64,000 nucleotides of DNA from Zizania palustris (GCA_019279435.1 JAAALK010000287.1:12772162-12836161); one strand, 5' to 3'. Positions 33,401 to 44,125 are shown, counted from the stretch's first letter. Numbers and translations: made by a program. The notes: generated from the letters alone by a model not told the origin.

Positions 33401-34274
33401 AAAATAGGAAAATATTTTCCTGAAAATTTAAATTTGGATTTTTAAGAAAAAAGTAAAAAGTTTTTGGAAAGTTTGGAATTTAAAATAAATTTAGAAATCT
33501 TGGATTTTAAAGAAATAACACGCGAATATTTTGACGAATAAACGGCGGTTTGGAAAATCAATAAATTTTGTATTCGCGTCGAAATTAGAAATTCCGAACA
33601 TGAACAACAAAGTAATGTTTTTAATTCATTTTTGGGAATATAAAAATAATTTTTTAATGGAATTTAAACACTCAATTAAAATGGGATTTTAATTTCGTGA
33701 ACAAAAATAGAATGTTGATTACTCTAGATTTTTTTATTGGGAAAAGATATAGTCAGAAATGATGATTCAAATTTGATTGGAAAGAGAGTGATTTAATTAC
33801 TTTTTCAATCAAAGTTATTTTTTTAAATATTATGGGTTACTATTCTAGTTACAAAATCCTTAATAAAAACCTAAATTGATTTGACGTGGAATAAATTTAC
33901 TAGAAATTTCTCTAGCCGAATTTTATTTGGTTTATATTGTTTTTAATTGAAATGATTTATCATATATTTTATTCACAAAACATTATTGTTGAAATATATT
34001 TTATTAATTAGTATTACAGTTTTACGTTGAAATGATATTGATTATATCTTATTTAATTCCTTTGCGCCAAAAAATTTAGAAAAATTTTTGGGATGCAATT
34101 TAGAGCAAGGAGAATTTTGGGAAAATACTCCAGCTATGATTTATTTTTAAATGAAATTTTTAGCTCCATATTTTAGATTTCTTATTTATCGATTTATACT
34201 GAATCTTTTTCTTAAATTCATTTATTAATTAATTTATTTTATTTTTAACGCCTGATGAAAATCAGGGTGTTACA
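30409..34274 (-). repeat. Tekay-3 LTR (different subfamily), cut by Tat-C
   Basis: On the minus strand it starts TGTAACACCCTGA at 34274, just as Tekay-1 LTR starts TGTAACACCCC. The part at 30409-31350 is clearly related to Tekay-1 LTR 6380-7380. The rest (31400-34274) is AT-rich and diverged, so this is a longer LTR subfamily. The 3' end is missing; Tat-C begins at 30408. It lies in Tat-D RNase H sequence that resumes at 34275. It includes a GA-rich tract (33056-33400) with a 79-bp tandem duplication (about 33210-33368). No gene was seen. Confidence 0.78.
33056..33400 (+). repeat. GA-rich low-complexity tract with 79-bp duplication
   Basis: Almost pure purine on the plus strand (GGAAAGAG-type units). 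The block AGGTTGCCATGC...CACACATCCAGG occurs at 33222 and again at 33301. Lys/Glu/Arg-rich or Ser/Phe-rich open frames here are composition artefacts. Confidence 0.75.
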
Positions 34275-35045
34275 CCTTTCATAGCCTTCAAAGGTTAGTA
34301 GGCCAAGTTGTACTCAATTAAAGCATAAGCTCACTTTCCGATTCTCCCACTTAAAATCGTCTTTTGCAGCATGTACTTTATAACATCGGTTTGACAAGTA
34401 ACAATACATGTGCTAGATAGAAGGTTGTGGTGAAATTTGGTACATGCATAATAAAGTGATAAACATAAACACTCTAAAAACACGTAACTCGTCTTGGTAT
34501 CTAATAGGCGGTGACTCAAGAAGGTGATGATGTACTTATTTCCCTCCACCTCTTGAGTCAACATAGCTCCTATCACGCTATCTTTTGCATCAACGTACAG
34601 CCGAAACAGAATCACGGCCTTTGGTGCTCTTACTACAGGTGGTGATGACAAGCACTCTTTGATTCGATCAAAGGCATGTTGCTGACTTGCCCCCTAGTGA
34701 ATTCGTCTTCATTCTTTAATCGAAGTATAGGGATAAAAGCATCAATTTTGCCAGACAAGTTAGATATAAAGCGACGCAAATAGTTTACCTTGCGTAGCAA
34801 CTTTTGCACATCTCTCTTACATGTCGGCGCTTCAAAGTTCCTAATCTTATCAAGTCTCTTAGGATCAATCTCAATAACTCTCTCATGAATCATAAATCCT
34901 AAGAACTTACCTGCCGACACGCTAAAAGCACACTTGAGTGGGTTCATTTTCAATCCATACTGACACATCCTTTCAAAAGTAACTCTTAAAATGACTAAAT
35001 GGTTACCAATAACATTTGATTTGTCTGCAACATCATCTATTGTTG
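34275..35045 (-). pseudogene. Tat-D fragment: RT end and RNase H
   Basis: The minus-strand pieces 35043-34633 (DDVADKSNVIGNHLV, MCQYGLKMNPLKCAFSVSAGKFLGFMIHE) and 34651-34331 (APKAVILFRLYVDAKDSVIGAML, ITFLSHRLLDTK) match Tat-C RT thumb and RNase H. They are joined by a frameshift. Homology begins inside the RT catalytic region near 35045 and is cut at 34275 by the Tekay-3 LTR. The CAG at 34960-34962 is the unmutated form of the Tat-A stop codon. Confidence 0.83.
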
Positions 35046-36045
35046 TAATAATTGCTTTAGCTATAAACATGTTTATGTAATGTGGATATTGTATGAAGAG
35101 TATGAACATCTAGAGGGGTTCATGAAGAGAGGGGGGTTTTATACTGGTTTGGGCCTCCTTGGAGGATAATAGCCCTACATCTAGTTCATAGTTACTTGTT
35201 TTGGGGTTTTGTCCCCTCTTACAAGGGTAGTGCCCTATTTTTTAGGCAAATATCAAAGAAAAAGTCCACTTTACCCTCTACTTATAGGACTCTGGCTACA
35301 GAGCTTCGTAGGGGCAAAAGGATAAAGTCTAGGCTAGTACAAGTGCCAATACCAGGGGCAGGGGCCCCTGATTTTGGTATTTACAATGTAGTGCTATTGG
35401 GATATTTTACATTTGTGCTGGAGCATGGGTCGGAGGCTTTGATCCAGAGGGGCTCTCGGAGGGGGCCTCGGAGGGACCTTCGGAGGGGACCAGAGGTTTA
35501 GCTTCTGGTCTTGTGGCTTCTTGAAGTAATCTTCGTAGTGTCTTCCGGAGCGGGCTTCGCCTGATACCACAGGGCTTAGGCCTGCTATCGGTCTGGCTAG
35601 CCTAGTGGAGTTCGACCTTGCAGAGGCTCGAAACTTACTTGTTATTTAGTTCATGTTAGGGTAAACTATCTTCCCAACAGGTAGTCTACGAAGTAGCTAG
35701 ATTTGAAGACTTGTTCTGATTTAAAATACCATGTGACTCTATAGGCGAAGTTTTACCTGAGGTTGTCCAAGAAATATTCGCCGCATAGTTTTATACTTAA
35801 CTCAAGTCTTTGTAGAACATTTGACTCGAGGGTCAACAAGCAATAGGTTCAAAAAAGTCTTTATTTGGGTTAAACTTTAAACATTCAAATGGAGGGCATC
35901 GAATAGGGCACGTGCCTTAGTCGGCAGTGCGCAGGTGCTCGGACGAGGTGAGACATTGGATGTGATTGTCAGCTAGAGTCTTGATTAATAGAGTTCTCAG
36001 GTGCAATCAAGTCCCAATCCTTGAGCACTCAAGTTCTGATTACTC
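35046..36045. other. Unassigned repeat-like DNA
   Basis: No gene was recognised. The block around 35110-35330 (CTGGTTTGGGCCTCC, CTACTTATAGGACTCTGG) has the feel of an LTR or CACTA terminal region, and 35400-35640 has CCGGAG/CTTCGG-type motifs like those of gypsy LTRs. No boundaries, terminal repeats or coding domains could be fixed. Confidence 0.4.
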
Positions 36046-36219
36046 AAGCCCGCAAGCGTACATTAGAATGATTGCATATAAAATACTCTTTTTTCTATGG
36101 ATTGAGAATGCCTTAAAAGCGGCTACTAGAAAAGCCCGCAAGCGTACATTAGATTGATTGGATATAAAATATTATTTTTTTCTATGGATCAGAATGTCTT
36201 AAAAGCGGCTACTAGAAAG
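36046..36219 (+). repeat. 86-bp tandem duplication
   Basis: Two copies starting AGCCCGCAAGCGTACATTAGA (at 36047 and 36133) and ending GCGGCTACTAGAAA, with a few differences. Confidence 0.85.
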
Positions 36220-36509
36220 AGAACATTGCAAACTAGCAGCACGAATTCATCGGAATTTTCAATTTTGACACAACCAGCAATTGCCCAAGTAGAGAATCTC
36301 ATTCGATTTTTGCCCACCTTTTTCTCCGCTCTACACCTGTCCCACGCACCGCAGCCACCTCACCGGAAGAGAAGACAAATCCCCCCACGCGCGCCTGACT
36401 CATACCATACTCCCTCCGCGAGTTCCCACGCATGAGCTAGCATCATAGCGCCGCACGGCGCATGCCTCCGACGGCTTTGACTGCTAAACCGTCTCTACGC
36501 ACGCATCAA

Positions 36510-36890
36510 CTCCCTCCGTCTGTTTTTTTTTAATTTCTGGTGTTAAACTTTATCACAAAAAGGATTTTTTCCTGTATTTTATCTACGTTTGATTCAAAAG
36601 AAGAAATGTATTCGTTTAAGTCTCTTCTATTACTTGTCTTTTCTATTAAATTTTTTAAGCATATATTGCATGATACTCAATTCATTTGTTATGTTATATT
36701 CAATTCACACAATATATTTCTAATATGAACTTATTCATACTTATCATATTTAATTCTATTTGTATAATTTTCAAATATGGATATAGTAAAAAATAATTTA
36801 TTTATTTTATCAAACCCTAAATTTAGAAAACTCAATTTACGACTAATTTCTAAACTTTATTTTAAAAACGCCTATTGACGGAGAGATAAG
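36510..36890. mobile_element. Possible MITE (Stowaway-like ends)
   Basis: The left end CTCCCTCCGTCTG and the right end TTGACGGAGAGATA are roughly inverted, and the inside is AT-rich, as in Stowaway MITEs. The ends are imperfect and no clear TA duplication was found. Confidence 0.3.
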
Positions 36891-36929
36891 TACTGTACGC
36901 AAGCAACAGCAGGTCTCCTGTAGTCCTGT

Positions 36930-37245
36930 TCCTCTCCCTCTCTCCCCCGCCGCTTGACCCCGCAAACCTCCCGGACTACGGCGCCCACGGCTCACCCACC
37001 TTCTCGGCACATTCCAGGCCTCTGGATTTGCCCCGAATCCCACGTACAAACCCTGGTTTTTTACCGCCGCAACCGCCGCGACGCCCGCACACAACTATGC
37101 GGCGGCGGAGCGGGCTTGCCACCGCGGCGTGACGTGTCCACTCCATCCCCAGTCCCCAGATAGCGGCTAGGCATAGAGTGTTACCAGAAGCAGCCCCTCG
37201 CCGGGGCCCGCACGGGCACAGCACGTAATGACGTAATTTGGGAAT
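36930..37245. other. GC-rich patch without recognisable gene
   Basis: A GC-rich island between AT-rich flanks. It contains a short reading frame starting at an ATG near 37096 (MRRRSGLATAA) but no longer protein. It could be a captured gene fragment or an old 5' exon. A Stowaway-like terminal motif (ACTCCCTCTATAT) follows near 37314. No further assignment is possible by eye. Confidence 0.35.
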
Positions 37246-37825
37246 GCATCGCAACGTAATATTTGTATTTGAGCCTTTTCCATTTATGTTTAAATTATTG
37301 TTTTATTATATTCTACTCCCTCTATATCATCGTAAATTTTTGTAGAAAAGAAAGTAGTAGATAAAGATCAAGTTTATTAGCCTACGAGCAATGCACGGCC
37401 GCTTGGCGTCGAAAAAAAGGCGTGCGCCGCGACGTGTCACGACTCACGCGACGCGCGGGGTCAAAAAGAGGGAGTTCTCGACGCCATTTCGGGCGGCAGC
37501 CAATGGCGTCCCTGCAACGCACCGTGCTTTTCGATCGCCACCAAATAATTAATCGCATGATACTTTTCCGACCCAAAATAAGATCAAGATCGAAGACTAG
37601 TAGTACAAGTAGCAATAAAAGATTAACGTCTCCAGCAGCAGAGACACGCGTTGCGGTTGGAGGCGGTGGGCCCGAGCCCCCACGGCGTTGGCCGTGCATC
37701 GCGTGCGTCGCCGGCGAACAGGGCATAGCGACGCGCCCGTCCAATGGATGGTCGCCATCGTGGTAAAGGATGCAGCTGCATTATTAATTATTATTCGATT
37801 TAGATTTGCGACGGTAGTGGGGGCG

Positions 37826-37899
37826 TACGTGGTGATAGCGTATTGGTAGCCCCGTCACGTGTCGCCGCGGGGTGGTCGGGGGGTGCGGGGACACGTGTC
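37826..37899 (+). promoter_or_regulatory. ABRE-type motifs upstream of the PP2C gene
   Basis: CACGTGTC occurs at 37856-37863 and 37892-37899, and TACGTGGT at 37826-37833, all within 330 bp of the start codon. ACGTG-core elements are bound by ABF/bZIP factors and are typical of ABA-induced clade A PP2C promoters. Function here is inferred. Confidence 0.6.
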
Positions 37900-38155
37900 G
37901 TGTGGCGGTGCGCGGCAGCCGGGGGCGACTCGTGGACGGCCCGGATGCGGCGGCTACACCACCTGTCGCGCTTTGCCTGATCGATTGCGACACGATGCCC
38001 CGCCGAGCCGGGCTTTTTAAGCTCGCCTCGCTTTCCTCTCCTCTTCTCTCATTCATTCTTCCTTTCTTGCGTGAGTCGGGGCGTCGGGCTGGTGTTGCGG
38101 TGCCGGCCATTGCCGTAGCTTGAGAGGTTGGGTTGGGTTAGTGTTTGATATCTAT

Positions 38156-39238
38156 ATGGCGGAGGTGTGCTTTGATTCGTCGGCGGCGGTGGTGGTCGGG
38201 GCGGAGGCAGAGGCGAGGGCGACGGCGCGCGCTGGGAGAAGGCGCCGGGCCGGGGTAGAGGCGGCGGCGGCGACCGGGAGGTGGAAGGCGGCGGGTTTGG
38301 TGGAGGACGCCGTCGCGACGAGGAAGAGGCGCGTGAGTGGTGGAAAAGCGGGGGTGGTGGTTGTGGCGAAGAGGCACGGGGCGGCGTCGGTCGCCGGGAG
38401 GAGGGGGGAGATGGAGGACGCCGTGTCGTTGCGGGAGGCGTTCGCCGCGCCGGTGGCGGGGGTGGAGATGGAGGTTTTGGGGGTTGGATCTAGGTGTGAC
38501 TTCTATGGGGTGTTCGATGGACATGGATGCTCGCACGTGGCTGATGCGTGCAGGCAGCGGATGCACGAGCTCGTCGCGGAGGAGATGGGCGCCTGGGCGG
38601 CGGCGGCGCACGAGCTGGGTTCTTTGTCATCGGCGATGGAGCGGAGCTTCGCAAGGATGGATGCGGAAGTCATAGCCGGCAGGCGCGCCGACAGCGGGAC
38701 CTGCCGGTGCGAGGCGCACAAGTGCGACCACGTGGGTTCCACCGCGGTGGTGGCCGTCGTGCAGGAGCGCCAGGTTGTCGTGGCCAACTGCGGCGACAGC
38801 CGCGCCGTGCTCTGCCGCGACGGCGCGCCCGTCCCCCTCTCGTCCGACCACAAGCCAGACCGGCCGGACGAGCTGGAGAGGATCGAGGAGGCCGGCGGCC
38901 GTGTCATCTTCTGGGAGGGCGCCAGGGTGCTGGGCGTCCTGGCCATGTCGCGCTCGATCGGAGACGCCTACCTGAAGCCGTTTGTCTGTGCGGTGCCGGA
39001 GGTGACGGTGACCGACAGATCAGACGGCGATGAATGCCTCATCCTCGCCAGCGACGGGCTGTGGGACGTGGTGACCAACGAGGCCGCCTGCGAGGTGGCG
39101 CAGGCCTGCCTCCGCCGCGGCAGAGATCGATGGTGCGCCGAGGCGGCGGCGCTGCTCATAAAGCTGGCCCTCGCGCGGCGCAGCTCCGACGACATCTCCG
39201 TCGTCGTCGTCGATCTCCGGCGAAAGAGCTCACTATAG
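38156..39238 (+). CDS. PP2C68: Clade A protein phosphatase 2C (OsPP2C68-like), intronless
   Basis: A 360-residue Ser/Thr phosphatase, metal-dependent, of the ABA co-receptor clade. With PYR/PYL receptors such enzymes release SnRK2 kinases when ABA binds. Motifs in order: GRRGEMEDAV (81-90), FYGVFDGHG with metal-binding Asp121, CDHVGSTAVVAVV (190-202), NCGDSRAVLCR (211-221), SSDHKPDRPDEL, then RVIFWEGARVLGVLAMSRSIGD, where Trp253 is the clade A residue that contacts the ABA receptor gate, LILASDGLWDV (296-305), and the final SSDDISVVVVDL. The usual last motif is Asp-Asn; here it is Asp345-Asp346. The start at 38156 gives MAEVCFDS, the normal start of this subfamily. The in-frame TTG 36 bases upstream is rejected. 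No intron is needed, although many clade A genes have them. The assignment to OsPP2C68 is from memory of the rice protein. Confidence 0.93.
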   Translation: MAEVCFDSSAAVVVGAEAEARATARAGRRRRAGVEAAAATGRWKAAGLVEDAVATRKRRVSGGKAGVVVVAKRHGAASVAGRRGEMEDAVSLREAFAAPVAGVEMEVLGVGSRCDFYGVFDGHGCSHVADACRQRMHELVAEEMGAWAAAAHELGSLSSAMERSFARMDAEVIAGRRADSGTCRCEAHKCDHVGSTAVVAVVQERQVVVANCGDSRAVLCRDGAPVPLSSDHKPDRPDELERIEEAGGRVIFWEGARVLGVLAMSRSIGDAYLKPFVCAVPEVTVTDRSDGDECLILASDGLWDVVTNEAACEVAQACLRRGRDRWCAEAAALLIKLALARRSSDDISVVVVDLRRKSSL

Positions 39239-39834
39239 TAACTGCCCCCAGCTGATTTTGCCGGCAATGTCAATTGTATCAGCAGCAGTAGTACGGGTAT
39301 TAGCTAGCTTGTAGTTCTACCGATGGTTTCCCTTTTGTTAAAAAGATTTTTTTTCTTCTCAAATTTTCTCCCTGAATTGTTCAATTTCAGTGGAGCACAT
39401 AGATGGTGTCGGTTGTGTAAGTGCGTAACTGCAAGTTGGTGTAACCAGAATTTGATCTGGATGCCAATTAAAATGAAGTGAAAATTAAGCAACATTATTT
39501 GGGAATTTTTTAGAAACCATGATGCTCAAGCGATGTTTCTGCTGTGGTTTCAGATTTTAGCACTTGACTCCAGGTTGAAATCTCAAGTCTCAGAAATCTG
39601 AATTCATCCTACGGCATCTTACAATCCGGCAGTCTGGAATCTGGATGGCATTATTCTTTCCCCCTCCCGGATTCAAGTCCAAAATGTTTAGGGACTTCAG
39701 GTTGAAGCATCTATAGATTGTTTACGGATGAAAATTTATCGACGTAACTAGAGGACTGATATGGCTGGCATTCAAAATAAAATGAAATTTTCGAGGAGAT
39801 AATTCAGAGTAATGTACTATCGAAAGAAGAAAGA
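39239..39834 (+). other. PP2C 3' flank
   Basis: No gene was seen. A T-rich stretch and AATTAAAATGAAG-like signals near 39465-39480 could serve polyadenylation of the PP2C transcript; the exact 3' end cannot be read. Confidence 0.4.
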
Positions 39835-39910
39835 AACCTTGAGAGAAAAAAATACTAAAAGAAACCTTGAGGAAAAAAATACTAAAAGAAACCTCCAGAA
39901 AAAAATACTA
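39835..39910 (+). repeat. Short A-rich tandem repeat (about 26-bp unit)
   Basis: Three imperfect copies of GAAACCTTGAG-AAAAAAATACTAAAA. Confidence 0.75.
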
Positions 39911-40173
39911 GAGCATTTCCAAGAGAAGCTTTAAAGAATTCTCTTCTCTAAATTTTTGGAACTAGAATTAAAAATCTCCTCCAATAGATACTTTAAATGA
40001 CTCTCAAAAATAAATTATCCTCAAAATTAATCATTGTATTCCCTACTTATAGGGAACATACTCATATATTTTATTTTAGGTACTCTATTGGATAGAAACA
40101 TATTTAAACTATTTGTATTCTCAAAAATGGATCCCAAAAATTATATAGGGAATCAATAACTCTTGGAGATGCT
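39911..40173. mobile_element. MITE with GAGCATYTCCAAGAG ends
   Basis: The left end GAGCATTTCCAAGAGAA and the right end (reverse complement AGCATCTCCAAGAGTT) are inverted repeats. Subterminal AAATTTTTGG-like stretches are inverted too. It is 263 bp, AT-rich and non-coding. The superfamily is not fixed because the target duplication is ambiguous. Confidence 0.65.
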
Positions 40174-40194
40174 AAGTAATTTGCATATTCTAGT

Positions 40195-40815
40195 TAGGGA
40201 GGCAATCTGGTACGTTTACCCGACGAAAATCATGCCAATACCCGTCGTTTGCGGACGCCGTATACCCGCGAATACCAGGGCGCAGTGGGGATGACGCGGT
40301 GTGCTCTAGTCCCAGCGGCGCTCGGCGGTGAAGTGTGGCGGCACGAGGGCGGAGTGGCCAGGGGTGGAGCGCTCACGCCAGCGCGAGGGGTGGTGCGGTC
40401 AGGGGCGCTAGGAGCAAGGCGCAAGGGGCAGCGCCAGGCGACGTTGAGGGCATGCGTTGGCTCTAGGCGGAGAAGGAGAGCCGAAGAGGGAGAGGGAGCC
40501 TGTGAAGAAGAGAGGAAACGAGAGAGATAACCGGAGAGGGAACCTGAGTGGAAGAGGGAGAGCCGGAGAGAAAGAGGGAGAGGGAGAGAAAGGAAGGTGA
40601 GTCGGCGGCTGTGGGGTGGAGGGAGGAGAGGAGAAGTGGGTTAGGGTTTTGAGATTTATTTTTATACTTAGATTAATCGGGTAAACGAGCAAACGGGTAT
40701 GGGTAGTTAGTACTCATACCCATACCGTTTACCCATCGAGTATGGTTTTAAGAACATACCCGATTTTAATAAAGTTTTTATCCAAACGGGTAATCGGGTC
40801 GAATTGTCATCCCTA
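40195..40815. mobile_element. Non-autonomous hAT element with 8-bp target duplication
   Basis: The ends are TAGGGAGGCAAT on the left and TAGGGATGACAAT (reverse complement of the right end). Both sides are flanked by ATTCTAGT (40187-40194 and 40816-40823), a perfect 8-bp duplication typical of hAT transposons. The inside is GC- and GA-rich (40300-40640), with ACCCG/CGGGT-rich subterminal repeats near both ends. Open frames inside show no transposase. Confidence 0.8.
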
Positions 40816-40923
40816 ATTCTAGTATAGAAAAACATGAGTTTATATAAAAACTAAGATGTATATTTTGATTTATAAAACGTTAGTTTACATAAAAATCAAA
40901 CGTAACTTTATACGAAAAGCAAT

Positions 40924-41169
40924 TACTTCGTTCTAAATTATAGTTATTTTTTAGATTTAAGCGTAGTAGTTATTAAGATGTAAGGAAAAAACTCAAAATA
41001 TTATTTAATTAGTACTTCAAATAATTAGCGCTACATGTAACTAATACTCCAAATAGAGATACTCAGAGATACTCCAGATAGAGGTAAAGAGAAAACTATA
41101 GAAGTTGTAATACTTGAGACAATATTTTAATGGTAAAGATAATTGTATTTTGGGATAGAGGGAGCAGTT
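40924..41169. mobile_element. Stowaway-like MITE
   Basis: The left end ACTTCGTTCTAAATTATAG and the right end (reverse complement ACTGCTCCCTCTATCCCAAAATACA) resemble degenerate Stowaway termini. It is about 245 bp and AT-rich. The flanking TA is only approximate. Confidence 0.5.
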
Positions 41170-41846
41170 CATTTATTCTGATTTTTTAAAAATATATATA
41201 AATTTATTTTGATTTATAAAACGTGAGTTTTATATTTACATGAGATGTATTATTTATTTGATAAAGACCACTATTTCAGAAAATTATTATGATTTAGAAA
41301 CCATGATTTGTTTTATTTTTGAGGGGTATCATTAATTTGATAAAAGCAAATATAAAAGGAAAAGATAAAAATATCAAAGTTTTTAAAAGGCTAAATCAAC
41401 TTGTATAATAAATAGTATTTCTGAGTAATCTCTCATGTTTATGGGAATAATAAGATTCGGAACCTTCCAGTTCAAGTTAACACCAGATATTTTCTGTGAT
41501 TGGCCTAGAAGTTACTAAGCAAAGGACTATATCTTTTCGTTAGCCTGAAATCTGGAATCGCATGAACGGATGAACCCTTCTGACCTTCTGTCCAAGGCTC
41601 CAGGCAATCCCGCTAGCTGCCTTAAGATCCTCACCATCTCATGTCACCCAATGCACTGCTGACAGCTCGACGATTCTAACGGATCTGACATCCCGTGTTC
41701 TAAAAGAGAACAATATCATTATATCAACACGGATAGATGCGGTGTGATTAGAGTAGATGGCCACTCCAAACACGCTGCACCATGATAGAGGGAGGTGCAC
41801 TGATACCAGCGGACAGCAAATCTTTCGCCTAATCACTGGTGAAAGA
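41170..41846. other. Intergenic DNA, no gene seen
   Basis: AT-rich, then mixed sequence. A stretch TTTTGATTTATAAAACGT at about 41208 repeats one at about 40861, on the other side of the MITE. No coding or RNA gene could be supported. Confidence 0.5.
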
Positions 41847-41934
41847 GATTAGAGTGGAGATGTTGGCAAGCAAGCTCGTGAAAAACTGTAGATTAGAGTG
41901 GAGATGCAGGCAAGCAATGTCATGAAAAATTGTT
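41847..41934 (+). repeat. 44-bp tandem duplication
   Basis: Two copies beginning GATTAGAGTGGAGATG (41847 and 41891) and ending GTGAAAAACTG or ATGAAAAATTG. Confidence 0.85.
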
Positions 41935-42188
41935 TGGTGAGAGGAGATCCAGGTGTCGGTTTTCTGTGAGTGAGATGTGATGGGAAACGGGGGATTAGTC
42001 GCCGGGGGCGTGGGGCGTCGACACGCATCAGCTGTGTGCAGATTGTAGAAGATTGTGAGGAAGTGGAGGTGGTGTAAGAGGAGCAGCCGTTTAACAAACG
42101 CAATCGGCGACCAGATCACAGAAAAATTGCATGTATACCTCAGCTGTCATATTAACCTCCAAATGGTTCTTTGAGGCTTGCACTGGAC

Positions 42189-42316
42189 GGTGTTTTTCGG
42201 TGGTAGTTTAGTTTTTAGGCGTGATAACTCTGAATTTTACCACGGCATGTGTGTTGTTCAATAGAAAAAAAATACAGAATTATGTTTTTCAGTGGTAATT
42301 TAGTTATTAGGCGTGG
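42189..42316 (+). repeat. Imperfect direct repeat
   Basis: GTTTTTCGGTGGTAGTTTAG (about 42190) and GTTTTTCAGTGGTAATTTAG (about 42283), each followed by TTTTTAGGCGTG or TTATTAGGCGTG. Confidence 0.75.
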
Positions 42317-43447
42317 GCTCGTGGTAATTTGATCGGTACACGTATGTTTCAATGGAAACCACAAAAAAAAACTATCGTGATAACCGACTACACTATCCAG
42401 ACAACAATACTAAAAATGATATACCATTTTATTTTATCCGGAGACATTTGCATTCATAGAAAAAATAATGCAAAAGCAATTTGTTTGCAGTTTATTCTCG
42501 CCTTGCGTACTCTTAAATTCGTACCTGTCATTCATCCCAACTCTCGCTGTTTGATCATACATCACTAAATACGAAGAGCACGAGGAAGAAGAATAACTTT
42601 ATTCATTTTAAAACACTTTTCGTTCAATTTTTTAAAATGAAACTTTTGTCAATTGGCGTGGGCGTCGCAAATAAATATTGATGTGCCTGGCATTGCCTGC
42701 TCCGGTAGCATTATTGTGTATGGCATGACAAAATTACGATTTTTTATTGTGCAGCCGAGCCAGAGTGATTGGCGTGGACCCGGGATAACGATGGAATTTA
42801 TGCTAAATGGGCTAGGTCCACACATAATTTTCAGAAATTTTAAAATAAATCTGAAAGGTTCATTTAGGCCATCTCCAATGCACCTCTTGTAGAGGTGCTT
42901 ACCCAGAAAAATCCTTCTGACCGGACGTTTCTTACTAAGAGGCGACGCTATGTTTAGTGTCGATGCTTCAGCGAAGCTTTGATCAGAAATTAGGTATAGC
43001 CCAACATTTACGCTTGACACAAGCCCTCCACCTTTGTCTCCCTCCGCAAGCACCAAGATCTCCGACAAAATCCAGTCAAGCATATCCTTAGTTTCACGGC
43101 TTCAGGCAAGGCGACGGACGTCGCAGCCGTCTTTGTATCCTTATCCAATTTTGTCGTAGCCGTGAGCAGTGTGGAGGGAAGGATGGCAACGACACTTTCT
43201 TCTGGGGTGTCCCAGAAGCTGAAGAAGCCAAGAAGTTGTAGGTGGCGGACAACCTGTTGTAGCCAGCCAGGCCGGGCAGTAGCGGCCAACCCAAGCAGGG
43301 TTGTGGACATGGCAGGGAGGCAAGGGAAAAGGAGAAAGAAAGCAAGAGAGAGGCAAGGGAAAAGGGAGAAAGAAAGTAAGAGAGAACAAAATGGAGAGAA
43401 AAGGTAAGAAGGGAAAAGGACAAGGCTGCGGGTTTGAATAGAGTTTA

Positions 43448-43452
43448 GGAGA
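43448..43452. other. Target-site duplication of Tat-E (left)
   Basis: GGAGA, repeated exactly at 55562-55566. Confidence 0.9.
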
Positions 43453-44100
43453 TGTTGGGACGATGGATCGAACCAGCAGGTTTTCGAGAGTGGTGGAATG
43501 CAGTGTGTTTCGTATTCTTGGATCATGTGTCCTACAACTATAGCTAGTGGCGGTATTTATAGGGTGCCTTGCCCTAAAGGGCCAGACGCCTCCAACCTGC
43601 CAACCACTACTCGACCGGACACTGGTCAACAGTACCAACAAAACAGACCCCGCGTAGTACAGACAAAAAGGACTCCATGTGGTACAGACAGGAAGATTCG
43701 ATTCTGACAGCGCATCAGCCGTGCCGGACGCTGCCTGAGCCGTCCGACACGACGCAGACAATCACGATCCTATCCCCCTGTAAACTTGACTGGTCTTCTT
43801 TCTGCCAAGCCCCTCTCCGAGGCCGCTGCTCGGTCCGAAGGGATACCTTCGGCACCCAGGCCTCGGGGGGTGGCCTCCCGGCATCTTCAGTCCGGAGGGT
43901 GGCCTCCGGCTTCTGCCTGGTCACCCCTTCCTCGAGGACCTCTCCAGTGCGCCCCGGAGCCCCCGAAGGCCTTCGGTTTCCTTGCCCGGAGGTCCAGGTC
44001 CCTCCGGCATGGGGCTTCGGGCCTTCCGGTAGCGACTTCCCTCCAGAGCCGTACAGTCCTTCTCGCTCCCCTGTGGTCATCGGGATTATCTCCCCCAACA
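43453..44100 (-). repeat. Tat-E 3' LTR
   Basis: 648 bp with inverted TGTTGGG/CCCAACA ends. A TATA-like box (minus strand of TATTTATAG, 43553-43561) marks the promoter. The first open frame on the plus strand here is a composition artefact. Confidence 0.93.
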
Positions 44101-44125
44101 GTAGCCCCTCGCTTCTTCCCTCTTT
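44101..44125 (-). other. Tat-E polypurine tract
   Basis: On the minus strand AAAGAGGGAAGAAGCGAGGGG plus a few bases precede the 3' LTR start. Confidence 0.7.

Noticed and set aside
33081..33407. Lys/Glu/Arg-rich protein in the purine tract
   Set aside because: Low-complexity purine DNA gives open frames on both strands; no domain.
36510..37330. One large element bounded by CTCCCTCC-like ends at 36510 and 37314
   Set aside because: Both motifs face the same direction, so they cannot be the two inverted ends of one element.
38120..38155. TTG-started N-terminal extension of the PP2C (12 residues)
   Set aside because: A eukaryotic start at TTG is unlikely, and the ATG at 38156 gives the usual MAEVC start of this subfamily.
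38138..38946. Long open frames on the minus strand under the PP2C gene
   Set aside because: They are shadows of a very GC-rich coding sequence, Arg/Pro/His-rich and without known domains.
40249..40530. Possible gene inside the hAT element
   Set aside because: The frame is Arg/Gly-rich, without transposase motifs, and too short.
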